The notes: generated by a model from the letters alone, not told the origin. A stretch of DNA of 64,000 bases from Winogradskyella litoriviva (GCF_013249065.1 NZ_JABRWQ010000004.1:372001-436000); one strand, 5' to 3'; shown: positions 17,744 through 27,091, counted from the first letter of the stretch. Numbers and translations are program-made.

Positions 17744-18073
17744 ATGGATTTACAAGACCAATTAAAAAATCTATTCCCAGACCATAAACCAACAGTCTCA
17801 GAAACAAAAGAAGATTCTAATGACAAAATATGGTTACAAGACGACCCTATTATTTGTAAGTACGAAAAAAGAAAAGGGAAACCAATTACTATTCTAGAAG
17901 GTTACACAGGTGCAACTGAAGATTTTAAAAAATTAGCTAAAGAATTAAAAACAAAACTCAGTGTTGGCGGAAGCTTTAAGGATGATAAAATTATTATACA
18001 AGGTGATTATCGAGACAAAATAATGTCTATGTTAAAGGATAAAGGGTTTAATGTAAAACGTGTTGGAGGCTAA
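17744..18073 (+). CDS. SUI1/eIF1-like translation factor (YciH family)
   Basis: The 109-residue protein has a disordered acidic N terminus (1-35) and a SUI1 domain (about 40-107) with GKPITILEGYTGATEDFKKL, a basic loop region (KKLAKELKTKLSVGG) and the terminal RDKIMSMLKDKGFNVKRVGG. Bacterial YciH proteins are relatives of eIF1 and may act in start-site fidelity or stress translation. It is five bases before the DUF1835 gene, suggesting co-transcription. Confidence 0.88.
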   Translation: MDLQDQLKNLFPDHKPTVSETKEDSNDKIWLQDDPIICKYEKRKGKPITILEGYTGATEDFKKLAKELKTKLSVGGSFKDDKIIIQGDYRDKIMSMLKDKGFNVKRVGG

Positions 18074-18078
18074 TATAT

Positions 18079-19020
18079 ATGATAAAAAATGCATTGCATA
18101 TTACAAATGGTAACGCACTTACCGATTATTTAAGAGAGCTAGATTTTACCGAAGACATTCTTACTTGGCAAGAGATGTTGTGCGAAGGACCTACAATCCC
18201 AAAAATAGATTCTAAAGAATTTTTTAAATTAAGAGCCGACTTTTTAAGCTCAACTTATGATATTGATGTAGATCATAACGAGCTTCAAAAAGAATTATCT
18301 AAGTTAGATGATACAGAAGATTATACCGAAATTAATTTATGGTTTGAGTATGATTTATTCTGTCATATAAATTTGCTTGGAGTCATTAATTTATTACATC
18401 AAAAAGAAATAAATAAGCCCATTTATTTAATTTGTAGCGGAAGAATTAAAGGAGAGAAAAGCTTAAAAGCCTTAGGAGAATTAAGCCCTACTCAACTTAA
18501 AGCCCATTATAAAAATAAAACCCTCCTCAATAAAGAAGATATTGATTTTGCAATAGCACTTTGGAGAACTTATTGCGGTAAAGACCACAATATTTTTAAA
18601 CCATATATAGTTACAAAATCTAATTTTAAATACATGAGTAATTGCTTAAAAGCTCATTTAAAACGTTTTCCTGATCAAAAAAGCGGCTTAGGAATAATGG
18701 AAGCTAATATCTTAAAAATTATTAATGAAAATGAAATTCGTTCTTTAGACCACCTACTTATTTATTGTTTAAATTATCAAGGCTATTATGGTTATGGCGA
18801 TATTCAATTAAAAAGAAAAATTGAAAAATTAGCTTTGTTTTACTCTGTAACAGAAGAAGGAATTTCATTAAATAGAAAAGGACACGAAGCCTTTTTAAAA
18901 CAACATAATTTTGCACTAGAAATAAATAACAATATGATTTATGGTGGTGTTAATCGTTTAGAATATCAATTTAGTGTAGAAAAAAATAAACTAATTAAAA
19001 CTATTGCAAATGTCGATTAA
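18079..19020 (+). CDS. DUF1835 domain protein
   Basis: The 313-residue protein starts with the DUF1835 signature (LHITNGNALTDYLRELDF, then EMLCEGP) and continues into the helical C-terminal part common in this family. No signal peptide, membrane segment or catalytic motif is visible. It overlaps the following phosphorylase gene by 11 bases, so translation is coupled. Biochemical role unknown. Confidence 0.82.
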   Translation: MIKNALHITNGNALTDYLRELDFTEDILTWQEMLCEGPTIPKIDSKEFFKLRADFLSSTYDIDVDHNELQKELSKLDDTEDYTEINLWFEYDLFCHINLLGVINLLHQKEINKPIYLICSGRIKGEKSLKALGELSPTQLKAHYKNKTLLNKEDIDFAIALWRTYCGKDHNIFKPYIVTKSNFKYMSNCLKAHLKRFPDQKSGLGIMEANILKIINENEIRSLDHLLIYCLNYQGYYGYGDIQLKRKIEKLALFYSVTEEGISLNRKGHEAFLKQHNFALEINNNMIYGGVNRLEYQFSVEKNKLIKTIANVD

Positions 19021-19882
19021 AGATTCAGAACTTATATTAAATCCGGATGGTAGTGTTTATCATTTAAATTTAAAACCTGAAAACATTTCAGATACCATCA
19101 TTTTTGTTGGAGACCAGGATCGCGTTGAAAAAATTACTAAACATTTTGACAGTATTGAATTCAGTACTCAAAAACGCGAATTTAAAACTCAAACAGGTTA
19201 CTACCAAGATAAACGAATCACTGTTATTTCAACAGGTATTGGTCCAGATAATATAGATATTGTATTAAACGAACTCGATGCTTTAGTAAACATCGATTTA
19301 AAAACTCGCCAACCAAAAAAAGAATTATCAAGTCTTAATATCATTAGAATTGGAACTTCTGGTTCATTACAAGCCGATATACCTGTAGATGCCTTTGTAT
19401 TAAGTACACATGGTTTAGATATTAATGGCATGTTGCATTTTTATCAAATAGAAGGTATTTGTAATCCCGAAATAGAGGATGAATTTATTAAACATACCAA
19501 TTGGGATAAAAATAAAGCAAGGCCAATCATTATTAACAATAGTGAGTTTTTAGAGAAGTATTTTGAAGGTGATAAAATCTTTAAAGGCATGACAGGTACA
19601 GCTGGAGGGTTTTATGGCCCACAAGGAAGAGTTTTACGTTTACCATTGCAAGACGCAGGTCTCAATGCCAAATTAGATAGCTTTAACTATAAAGATTTTA
19701 GAATTGCAAACTTTGAAATGGAAACTTCAGTAATCTATGGACTTTCAAAACTATTAGGTCATGAAGCCTTATCACTTAACGCCATTATTGCTAATAGAGC
19801 AAATGGTGATTTTAGTAAAGACCCTAAGAAAACTGTAGAAAAATTAATAAAATATGCTTTAGAGCGTATTGTAAATATTTAA
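19010..19882 (+). CDS. Nucleoside phosphorylase family protein
   Basis: The protein of about 290 residues belongs to the PNP/UDP phosphorylase fold (uridine phosphorylase-like): an early IIFVGDQDRVEKI segment, VISTGIGPDNIDIVLNELDAL, IRIGTSGSLQ and the late FEMETSVIYGLSKLLGHEA, with the conserved Glu-Met-Glu that binds ribose. It should cleave nucleosides with phosphate, in salvage. The start is ATG 19010, inside the end of the DUF1835 gene; the TTG two codons earlier is not needed. Confidence 0.85.
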   Translation: MSIKDSELILNPDGSVYHLNLKPENISDTIIFVGDQDRVEKITKHFDSIEFSTQKREFKTQTGYYQDKRITVISTGIGPDNIDIVLNELDALVNIDLKTRQPKKELSSLNIIRIGTSGSLQADIPVDAFVLSTHGLDINGMLHFYQIEGICNPEIEDEFIKHTNWDKNKARPIIINNSEFLEKYFEGDKIFKGMTGTAGGFYGPQGRVLRLPLQDAGLNAKLDSFNYKDFRIANFEMETSVIYGLSKLLGHEALSLNAIIANRANGDFSKDPKKTVEKLIKYALERIVNI

Positions 19883-19929
19883 TTGTTTCTACAAATATAA
19901 AGTCGCATCTGAATCAATTTCAGCATAAA

Positions 19930-20787
19930 ATGAAAAAAGTAAATATTGGTGGAGTACCAGAACACTTTAATTTAGCATGGTATTTAACGCTAAAAAATGG
20001 CGAATATAAAGCCGAAGATATCAATCTAAGATGGCACGATTATCATGGCGGAACTGGAGCAATGAGCAAAGCCTTACGCGAAGGAGAAATTGATATAGCC
20101 GTTATTTTAACTGAAGGCATTATAAAGGATATAATAGATGGTAACCCAACAAAAATTGTACAAACGTTTGTAGAAACACCTTTAAATTGGGGAATTCATG
20201 TTGCGGCTGATTCTAATTTAAAAACAATAGATGACATCAAAGGTACTAGAGCTGCAATTAGTAGATACGGCTCTGGTTCTCATCTAATGGCTTATATCAA
20301 TGCTAAAAATAATCATTGGAATTTAGACAGTGACCTAAAATTTGAGGTTATAAGCAATCTAGATGGCGCTATTAGAGGACTTACTGAAGGCAGAGCGGAC
20401 TATTTTATGTGGGAAAAATTTACCACAAAACCCATTGTAGACGATGGAATTTTTAGACGTATAGGCAATTGCCCTTCTCCTTGGCCTTGCTTTGTAATTG
20501 CTGTTAGAGAAGATTTTATAGAAAATAATGAAGAAGAGCTAAAAACTATTCTAAATATTATTAATCAAACAACTGCCGAGTTTAAATCCATTCCAAGTAT
20601 CGATAAAACTATTGCAAACAGGTACGAACAAGAATTAGAAGATGTACAAGAATGGCTCTCTTTAACTGAATGGTCTCAAAGTGTAATAGACGAAAAAACT
20701 ATACAGAACGTTCAAGACCAACTACTTAATTTAAAAATAATACCTAAAAAAGTAGAATATTTAGATTTAATCCACAGAATGGACTAA
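19930..20787 (+). CDS. Solute-binding-like protein without signal peptide (NMT1/SsuA fold)
   Basis: The 285-residue protein resembles type 2 periplasmic binding proteins of the NMT1/THI5-SsuA group: VPEHFNLAWYLTLKNGEY, an ALREGEIDIAVILTEG segment and DIKGTRAAISRYGSGSH. It has no signal peptide or lipobox, and no permease or ATPase gene is nearby. A cytoplasmic role, for example as an enzyme or small-molecule sensor with this fold, is therefore more likely than classic ABC uptake. It follows the phosphorylase by 47 bases. Confidence 0.75.
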   Translation: MKKVNIGGVPEHFNLAWYLTLKNGEYKAEDINLRWHDYHGGTGAMSKALREGEIDIAVILTEGIIKDIIDGNPTKIVQTFVETPLNWGIHVAADSNLKTIDDIKGTRAAISRYGSGSHLMAYINAKNNHWNLDSDLKFEVISNLDGAIRGLTEGRADYFMWEKFTTKPIVDDGIFRRIGNCPSPWPCFVIAVREDFIENNEEELKTILNIINQTTAEFKSIPSIDKTIANRYEQELEDVQEWLSLTEWSQSVIDEKTIQNVQDQLLNLKIIPKKVEYLDLIHRMD

Positions 20788-20917
20788 ATAAACATAACCC
20801 GCTATAAATCAACAAGATAAAAACTTATTATTAATTTTTTAAAATTTCTTTAGACAACTAAATAAACAGGTATTCTATACAAATGCTTGATAATTTTTTA
20901 GATATCAAAAAATTAAT

Positions 20918-20925
20918 TATATTTG
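20918..20925 (+). promoter_or_regulatory. -7 promoter box
   Basis: TATATTTG fits TAnnTTTG, 42 bases before the small membrane protein start at 20968. Confidence 0.4.
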
Positions 20926-20967
20926 AATTAAGCGTATTCTTACATTTAACTAAGTAATAGACCTAAT

Positions 20968-21153
20968 ATGATATTAACAATAGTAATAATTCTAGCGGCT
21001 TTAGTTGCATTGAATTTTCTTCTGTTAATTTTTAGCTGTAACAAAACAGATAAAGTAGAAAATAGAGTTCCTCCTTACTTAAAGGTTAAAAAGAATTCTA
21101 CTTTAAAGCCCAAACAATTGGATTCTGGCCAGCTTGCTCCAACAGGAAGTTAG
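20968..21153 (+). CDS. Small single-pass membrane protein
   Basis: The 61-residue ORF has one strong transmembrane helix (about 2-23) followed by a short basic tail. The last 56 bases overlap the 3' end of the convergent ung gene, so the tail shares DNA with the glycosylase C terminus. The clean hydrophobic segment, ATG start and upstream -7 box support a real gene. Function unknown. Confidence 0.6.
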   Translation: MILTIVIILAALVALNFLLLIFSCNKTDKVENRVPPYLKVKKNSTLKPKQLDSGQLAPTGS

Positions 21154-21772
21154 TTTTACTAAAATGCTTATTACCAAACCAGTAACCTCTATTTGCACTT
21201 AATGGAGATGGATGTCCACTCTCTAAAACAATATGTTTTTCAGTATCAATTAATTTTATTTTTTTCTTAGCAAATCCTCCCCAAAGTAGAAAAATAACAC
21301 CACACTTTTCTTTACTAATAATTTTTATAACTGCATCCGTAAATAACTCCCATCCTTTTTTCTGATGACTACCTGCTTGGTGTGCTCTAACCGTTAACGT
21401 TGCATTTAAAAGTAATACACCTTGATCTGCCCAAGGCATTAAATTACCACTTAGTGGATATGGTATTTCTATATCGGATTCTAATTCTTTAAAAATATTA
21501 ACCAGCGATGGTGGATGTTTTATTCCATCATTAACAGAAAAACATAAACCATTAGCCTGACCAACATCATGATAAGGATCCTGACCAATAATCACAACTT
21601 TTACTTCATTAAAAGCACAATGATTAAAAGCATTAAATATTTCTGATGCTTTAGGAAAACATTGATGATTCTTATATTCTTCATCAATAAAAGCCATCAA
21701 ATTTTTGAAATAAGATGACTCAAATTCAGGTTGAAGAATTTTTTTCCAATTATTATCAATATCTAGAATCAT
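21098..21772 (-). CDS. ung: Uracil-DNA glycosylase (family 1)
   Basis: The 224-residue enzyme removes uracil from DNA at the start of base excision repair. It shows the water-activating motif GQDPYHD (Asp65, Tyr67), the LLLNATLTVR segment, the LLWGGFAKKK uracil-binding region, and the DNA-intercalating HPSPLS motif near residue 187. Length is standard. The C-terminal coding region is overlapped by the plus-strand small membrane protein. Confidence 0.96.
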   Translation of the reverse strand: MILDIDNNWKKILQPEFESSYFKNLMAFIDEEYKNHQCFPKASEIFNAFNHCAFNEVKVVIIGQDPYHDVGQANGLCFSVNDGIKHPPSLVNIFKELESDIEIPYPLSGNLMPWADQGVLLLNATLTVRAHQAGSHQKKGWELFTDAVIKIISKEKCGVIFLLWGGFAKKKIKLIDTEKHIVLESGHPSPLSANRGYWFGNKHFSKTNFLLEQAGQNPIVWALK

Positions 21773-21923
21773 AGCGTAAGTCTTTATTTACTTCAAAAAT
21801 AATCAAATAGCAATAGTTAAATTTATGCGCAACAAAGAATAATTAAAAAAATGCAACCACTAACTAATTAAAAAATAAATAGAAAAGCATTTTACAACAT
21901 TAGGCATATAGCTACATTTAACT

Positions 21924-21931
21924 TAAATTTG
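21924..21931 (+). promoter_or_regulatory. -7 promoter box for mutS2
   Basis: TAAATTTG, an exact TAnnTTTG match, 26 bases before the mutS2 ATG; the -33 element is not obvious. Confidence 0.5.
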
Positions 21932-21957
21932 TTCTGCTTACAAAAGAAAAATAATAC

Positions 21958-24129
21958 ATGATAAATATTCATGAAAAAACCTTGAACGACCTCGAGTTCT
22001 TTACGGTCTTAGATCAAATTAAACAACATGCTCTTACAGCTTTAGGAAAAGAAGCTGTACTATCTATTCTTCCTTTTAATAACGAAGAACAACTTATACA
22101 AGAGCTTAATTTTGTTAATGAATATTTATCTTCTTTTGACAATGAAAATAGAATACCAAACCATGGATTTGAAACTATTGACAAAGAATTAAAATTACTA
22201 AAAATTGAAAATACGTATCTCGAGGTGCCTAGTTTACAAAAACTAGTAAGCATGTCTTTAACAGTAAATACAATTTTAAAGTTTTTAAAGAAATTTGAAG
22301 AATATTATCCAAACCTCTATGTCTACAGTCAACCCATTGAAATAAATACATCCATAATAGAACAAGTGGACGCTGTTGTTGACCGATTTGGCGATATAAA
22401 AGATAATGCCTCTCCTCTACTTTCTAATCTACGCAAATCAATTAATCAACTCAAAGGAAAAATAAACAGTAGTTTTTCTTCAGCATTAAATAGATACCAC
22501 AGTTTAGAATATTTAGATGATATTAGAGAGTCTGTTGTAGAGAACAAGCGAGTTCTTGCTGTAAAAGCCATGTATCGTAGAAAAGTGAAAGGTGCAATTA
22601 TGGGCGGAAGTAAAACCGGAAGCATTGTATACATAGAGCCAGAAACCACATTACAACATACAAGAGAACTCAATAATTTAGAATACGAAGAAAAAGAAGA
22701 GGTCATTAAAATTTTAAAAGAATTGACCAATTACATTCGTATGTTCTTGCCGCTTTTAAAAGATTATCAAGCCTTTTTAACACAAATAGACCTCGTATCT
22801 GCAAAAGCAAAATATGCACAAAGTATGGCTGCAATTTTGCCAGAATTTTCAAAGGAGCGTAGTTTATATTTGAGAGATGCGTACCATCCGCTACTCTATT
22901 TAAATAATAAGGAAAAAGACGAAAAAACATTTCCACAAACCATTGGTTTAAAAAAAGATAGCAGAATTATTGTTATTTCTGGCCCAAATGCTGGTGGAAA
23001 AAGTATAACTCTAAAAACAGTTGGCTTACTCCAAGTAATGTTACAAAGTGGCATGCTTATTCCTGTGCACGAGCGTAGTTATGTTTGTTTGTTTGATAGA
23101 ATTTTAAGCGATATTGGAGACAACCAATCAATAGAAAATCATCTAAGCACTTATAGCTATCGCTTAAAACAGATGAATTATTTTCTAAAAAAGTGTAATG
23201 ATAAAACCCTATTTTTAATAGATGAATTTGGAACAGGAAGTGACCCAGAATTAGGAGGCGCATTAGCAGAAACCTTTTTAGAAGTGTTTTACGAGCGAGA
23301 AGCCTTTGGGATTATTACAACACACTACTCTAACTTAAAATTGCTAGCCAACGAGTTGCCATATATGGAGAACGCTAATATGCTCTTCAATGAGAAAAGT
23401 TTAGAACCAATGTATAAATTGGTTGTAGGACAAGCTGGTTCTTCCTTTACCTTTGAGGTAGCACAAAAAAACGGAATCCCATACAGTTTAATTAATAAGT
23501 CTAAAAAGAAGATTGAACGAGGCAAAGTACGTTTTGATGCAACAATTGCCAAATTACAAAAGGAACGCAGTAAATTAGAACGCACAGAACGCTCACTAAA
23601 AGAAAACGAAAAAAAGAAAATTTCTGAAGCCGATAAACTAGAAGAAATAAACGCTAAAGTTCAAAAAAAATTAGAAAATTTTCAAGAGTTATATGACAGC
23701 AACCAACGTTTAATTTACCTAGGTCAAAAAGTCAATGATATCTCTGAAAAGTATTTTGAAGACAAGAAAAAACGCGAACTAATGGCTGAGTTGTTTAGGT
23801 TGGTTCAAATTGAAAACTCTAAACGTAAAAAACTATCTGCAAAACAAAAACGTGCTGAAAAACATAAAGAAAGACAAGTAAAAGCTGAAGCTGAAAAGAA
23901 AGTTGAAGTTATCCGTAAAAAGAAAAATGCTGCCAAAAAGAAAGAAGTAAAGGTTGAAAAACCAAAACCAATTTTAAGAGTTGGTGACCGAGTAAGAATG
24001 CATGATGGAAGAGCAATTGGAAGCATAGATTCTATAGAAAAAGGAAAAGCTAATGTTAATTATGGAATTTTTACCACAAACGTTAGCTTAGATTTATTAG
24101 AACTAGTAGAAGCTGTAAAAAAGAAATAA
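21958..24129 (+). CDS. mutS2: MutS2-like ATPase lacking the Smr nuclease domain
   Basis: The 723-residue protein has the MutS core helices, Walker A GPNAGGKS (342-349), the LIDEFGTGSDP Walker B/signature segment, the TTHYSNLK switch, and a long charged coiled coil (about 520-675). It ends with a small beta-domain (about 678-715, KPILRVGDRVRMHDGRAIGSI). Typical MutS2 (B. subtilis, about 785 residues) continues into a C-terminal Smr nuclease domain; here the gene stops first. The protein may still act on recombination intermediates or, as shown for B. subtilis MutS2, on collided ribosomes. Confidence 0.88.
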   Translation: MINIHEKTLNDLEFFTVLDQIKQHALTALGKEAVLSILPFNNEEQLIQELNFVNEYLSSFDNENRIPNHGFETIDKELKLLKIENTYLEVPSLQKLVSMSLTVNTILKFLKKFEEYYPNLYVYSQPIEINTSIIEQVDAVVDRFGDIKDNASPLLSNLRKSINQLKGKINSSFSSALNRYHSLEYLDDIRESVVENKRVLAVKAMYRRKVKGAIMGGSKTGSIVYIEPETTLQHTRELNNLEYEEKEEVIKILKELTNYIRMFLPLLKDYQAFLTQIDLVSAKAKYAQSMAAILPEFSKERSLYLRDAYHPLLYLNNKEKDEKTFPQTIGLKKDSRIIVISGPNAGGKSITLKTVGLLQVMLQSGMLIPVHERSYVCLFDRILSDIGDNQSIENHLSTYSYRLKQMNYFLKKCNDKTLFLIDEFGTGSDPELGGALAETFLEVFYEREAFGIITTHYSNLKLLANELPYMENANMLFNEKSLEPMYKLVVGQAGSSFTFEVAQKNGIPYSLINKSKKKIERGKVRFDATIAKLQKERSKLERTERSLKENEKKKISEADKLEEINAKVQKKLENFQELYDSNQRLIYLGQKVNDISEKYFEDKKKRELMAELFRLVQIENSKRKKLSAKQKRAEKHKERQVKAEAEKKVEVIRKKKNAAKKKEVKVEKPKPILRVGDRVRMHDGRAIGSIDSIEKGKANVNYGIFTTNVSLDLLELVEAVKKK

Positions 24130-24173
24130 ATAAATTTTACATTAAAGTTTACGGTAAATTTTGAAACTTAAAA

Positions 24174-24593
24174 ATGAGAGAAATTCCAAATAACAAACAA
24201 CTCATCCTTTTTGATGGTGTTTGCAATCTTTGCAACAGCAGTGTTTTGTATGTTATTAAGCGAGATTTTAAAAATAGGTTTTTATTTGCACCATTAGAAA
24301 GTAATACAGGCAAAAACATCATTAAAAAATTTAATATAAATACTGAAAAAACAGATTCAATATTACTCTACAACCCTAAAAAAGATAAGTTAACTTACAA
24401 ATCTACAGCTGCATTTTTAATAGCAAGCCGTTTAGGGTTTCCTACATTTTTAATATCGGTTTTTTTAATTATTCCGGCTTTTATTAGAAATTGGTTTTAC
24501 GATTATATTGCTAAAAACCGTTATAAATGGTTTGGCAAAAAAGAATCTTGTATGATTCCTACACCTGAGTTAAAGTCTAAGTTTTTAGAGTAG
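24174..24593 (+). CDS. DCC family thiol-disulfide oxidoreductase-like protein (DUF393)
   Basis: The 139-residue protein has the family-defining DGVCNLCN (D-x-x-C-x-x-C) motif near residue 15, a helical region with a partial hydrophobic segment (about 84-105), and the C-terminal KYRWFG-like stretch. Members have a thioredoxin-like fold, but the redox partner is unknown. It lies 44 bases after mutS2 and may share its transcript. Confidence 0.85.
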   Translation: MREIPNNKQLILFDGVCNLCNSSVLYVIKRDFKNRFLFAPLESNTGKNIIKKFNINTEKTDSILLYNPKKDKLTYKSTAAFLIASRLGFPTFLISVFLIIPAFIRNWFYDYIAKNRYKWFGKKESCMIPTPELKSKFLE

Positions 24594-24611
24594 CAAATAT
24601 TCAATTAATAC

Positions 24612-24650
24612 AAAAAAAAGCCCTTTCACAACCAAATGAAGGGCTTAATT
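24612..24650 (+). terminator. Hairpin terminator after DUF393 gene
   Basis: AAGCCCTT (24618-24625) pairs with AAGGGCTT (24639-24646), preceded by a run of eight A and followed by an AT-rich tail. It lies about 20 bases after the DUF393 stop. The T run is better on the minus strand. Confidence 0.65.
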
Positions 24651-24957
24651 AAATTAACAACTTACTTAAAACTAAATTAATTTAACAAAAAATGTAATTT
24701 CAATTCTAAATATTATGAGGGAAAATATGGAATTGTATCATAGCACAAATTTTGTTTCTGTAAAGATATAAGGGTCTTAAAGTATTCTGTAAAATTCTCG
24801 TTGTAAGCGTCTATATAATTGATTAATTTTTTAAAAATGCCAATAAAATCTATCAATGACCATTAAGTAGTAAATACCTTACTAATCAAAATACCCCTTT
24901 TACTCAGCATTTCTATTCGTTTACTCATTTACAGTTTTTCTAAATCTATTTGCTCTT
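24651..24957. other. Intergenic interval without recognised gene
   Basis: About 300 bases of AT-rich DNA between the terminator and the MuiA-like promoter. The longest ATG ORF noted is 18 codons (24715) and is not convincing. No RNA gene or repeat is recognised. Confidence 0.5.
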
Positions 24958-24965
24958 TAATTTTG
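24958..24965 (+). promoter_or_regulatory. -7 promoter box for the MuiA-like gene
   Basis: TAATTTTG, exact TAnnTTTG, 23 bases before the MuiA-like ATG. Confidence 0.5.
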
Positions 24966-24988
24966 AGTTCAACTAAACACTCAAGATT

Positions 24989-26926
24989 ATGAAACTCCAA
25001 CTAAATCATTTAAAATCGACACTATTACTTTTAGTAGTTTTTAGTATTCAATTTGGCAATGCCTTTCAGCAACCTTCAAAAATTAATTCGGTCACAGTTT
25101 ATTTAGATGGCGCAGAAATACATAGAGAAACAACAGTTAAACTAAATACTGGAAAATCTGAAATAACATTAACCAATCTCTCGCCTTATATTGAAGAAAG
25201 TAGCATTCAAATCTCCGGATTAGATAAAGGGTCTATCCTTTCCATTAATTACGGAATCAATTATTTATCAAAACAAAACCAAACCGATTCTATTTCTACA
25301 TTGCAAAATGAAATAAAAAAACTCGATGAAAAAATTCAAAACCAGTACCATTTAATCTCTGGCTATAACGAAGAATTAAGCCTCATACAAAACAATAAGC
25401 AACTAGGTAACGCAACACAAGTTGTCAGTTTAGAGAAACTAAAAACATTTGCAACATATTACAGAACCAGAATTACAGAACTAAAAACAGAAATAAGTAA
25501 ATCTAATTCTAAGATTAATACCTACAAACAGTCGCAAACTAATATTAAACAACAATTAACAGAGTTTAATATTGAAGAAAAAACAAAAACTGGTGAAATT
25601 AAATTGAAACTTAATTCTGATACTGTTACATCATTAACTTTAAAAATAAAATATAATATTAAAAATGCAGGTTGGTTTCCTATTTACGATTTAAAAGCAG
25701 AGAAAATAAACCAACCCATAAATCTTGAATACAAAGCACATGTGTATCAAAATTCTGGTTGCGATTGGGAAGACGTAGATTTAATACTGTCAACAAACGA
25801 TCCAAATACTAACAATGAAAAACCTACTGTTAACCCTAAATATTTAAACTTTATAAGTAATTACAGTAATTACCAATCACAGCGAGCTACTAGAAACTAT
25901 AATTATAAATACAATCCATTAGTTAAAACTGTCTCTGGTATCGTAACTTTAGATTCCGATGGATTACCAGTGCCTGGAGTAAGTGTTATTGAGAAAGGTA
26001 CAACAAATGGCGTACAAACTGATTTTGATGGTAAATACACTTTAAAAACTACTACTGGTAATGCAATAGTCTATTCTTATGTTGGTATGAATTCTGAAGA
26101 AATACCTATTCATTCTAGTATAATGAATGTAGCTTTAACTCAAGACAATAATAAACTAGAAGAAGTAATAGTTATTGGTTATGGTACAACTACAAAAGAA
26201 GCATATAAAGCTTCAGAATATAATAATAAAGTTCAAAAAATGATTGATGAAGATTTTGATGATCAACCTTATGTAAAACCTATTAATTACACAGCGACTG
26301 GAAACATTATTGAAACAGGCATTACCAACACCAGTTTTAAAATAGATAAAAAACACAGTATTCCTTCAGATGGTGATATTACAGTAATTGAAATCGATAA
26401 ATTTAATGTACCAGCAACATACAATTACTTTGCAGCACCTATTATAAATGAAAATGTATTCTTAACGGCCAAAATTGGCAATTGGGAACAATATAATTTA
26501 CTACCTGCAGAAGCCAATGTTTATTTTGAGGGTAGCTATTCTGGCAAAACTAATATTAATCCTAGTGCAACAACAGATAGCCTTACGGTTTCACTTGGTG
26601 TAGATCCAAATATAATTGTAAAACGAACCCAACTTAACGATTTTAAAAAGACTACATTTATAGGTAATAACAAAGTAGTTAATAAAGCATATGAAATTGA
26701 AATAAAAAACAATAAAACATCAACAATAAAGTTAACCCTTTTAGATCGCATACCAAAAAGTCAAAATAGAGATATTAAAATTGATGATATAGAAACTGGT
26801 AATTCTAATTATAATGAAGAGCAAGGAATTTTAAAATGGGAACTAAACCTAGAATCTGGAGTAATTGAAAAATTAAAGCATTCCTATTCTGTAAAGTTTC
26901 CAAAAGGAAAACGTCTTAATCTATAA
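24989..26926 (+). CDS. MuiA-family (DUF4139) protein with inserted SusC-like regulatory/plug segment
   Basis: The 645-residue protein has a signal peptide (1-25), a DUF4140 N-terminal region (about 30-130), a coiled coil (about 95-200), and the DUF4139 beta domain that starts near 205 (KIKYNIKNAGWFPIYDLKA) and resumes near 440 up to the C terminus. Between them, at about 313-400, is a CarboxypepD_reg-like domain (VSGIVTLDSDGLPVPGVSV...TDFDGKYTL) followed directly by LEEVIVIGYGT, the sequence typical of the start of SusC/RagA TonB-dependent receptors. The insert interrupts DUF4139 without breaking the frame. An outer-membrane or periplasmic role is likely; MuiA proteins were named from a mucoidy phenotype but their mechanism is unknown. 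Confidence 0.85.
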   Translation: MKLQLNHLKSTLLLLVVFSIQFGNAFQQPSKINSVTVYLDGAEIHRETTVKLNTGKSEITLTNLSPYIEESSIQISGLDKGSILSINYGINYLSKQNQTDSISTLQNEIKKLDEKIQNQYHLISGYNEELSLIQNNKQLGNATQVVSLEKLKTFATYYRTRITELKTEISKSNSKINTYKQSQTNIKQQLTEFNIEEKTKTGEIKLKLNSDTVTSLTLKIKYNIKNAGWFPIYDLKAEKINQPINLEYKAHVYQNSGCDWEDVDLILSTNDPNTNNEKPTVNPKYLNFISNYSNYQSQRATRNYNYKYNPLVKTVSGIVTLDSDGLPVPGVSVIEKGTTNGVQTDFDGKYTLKTTTGNAIVYSYVGMNSEEIPIHSSIMNVALTQDNNKLEEVIVIGYGTTTKEAYKASEYNNKVQKMIDEDFDDQPYVKPINYTATGNIIETGITNTSFKIDKKHSIPSDGDITVIEIDKFNVPATYNYFAAPIINENVFLTAKIGNWEQYNLLPAEANVYFEGSYSGKTNINPSATTDSLTVSLGVDPNIIVKRTQLNDFKKTTFIGNNKVVNKAYEIEIKNNKTSTIKLTLLDRIPKSQNRDIKIDDIETGNSNYNEEQGILKWELNLESGVIEKLKHSYSVKFPKGKRLNL

Positions 26927-27091
26927 TATTACAAAAGTCTCAAAGCAAAATAGTTTCAATTAGACCCTAACTTCTGTTAGTTAGGAAAGAATCTAATTCT
27001 CATAAGGAAAAATAGTCTAGCTTTTTATGAGTATCAATTAATTGATAGAATTATTATTTTCGTTTTGAGGCTTTTTTATTCTCAAAAAAAT

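Noticed and set aside
24715-24771. 18-codon ORF in the gap before the MuiA-like gene
   Set aside because: No leader element, no conserved features and no terminator of its own; expected by chance in AT-rich DNA.
26966-27087. Two hairpins between the MuiA-like gene and the TerB-like gene
   Set aside because: CCTAAC/GTTAGG and TTTTGAG/CTCAAAA can pair, but neither is followed by a proper T run in the right direction for the flanking genes.
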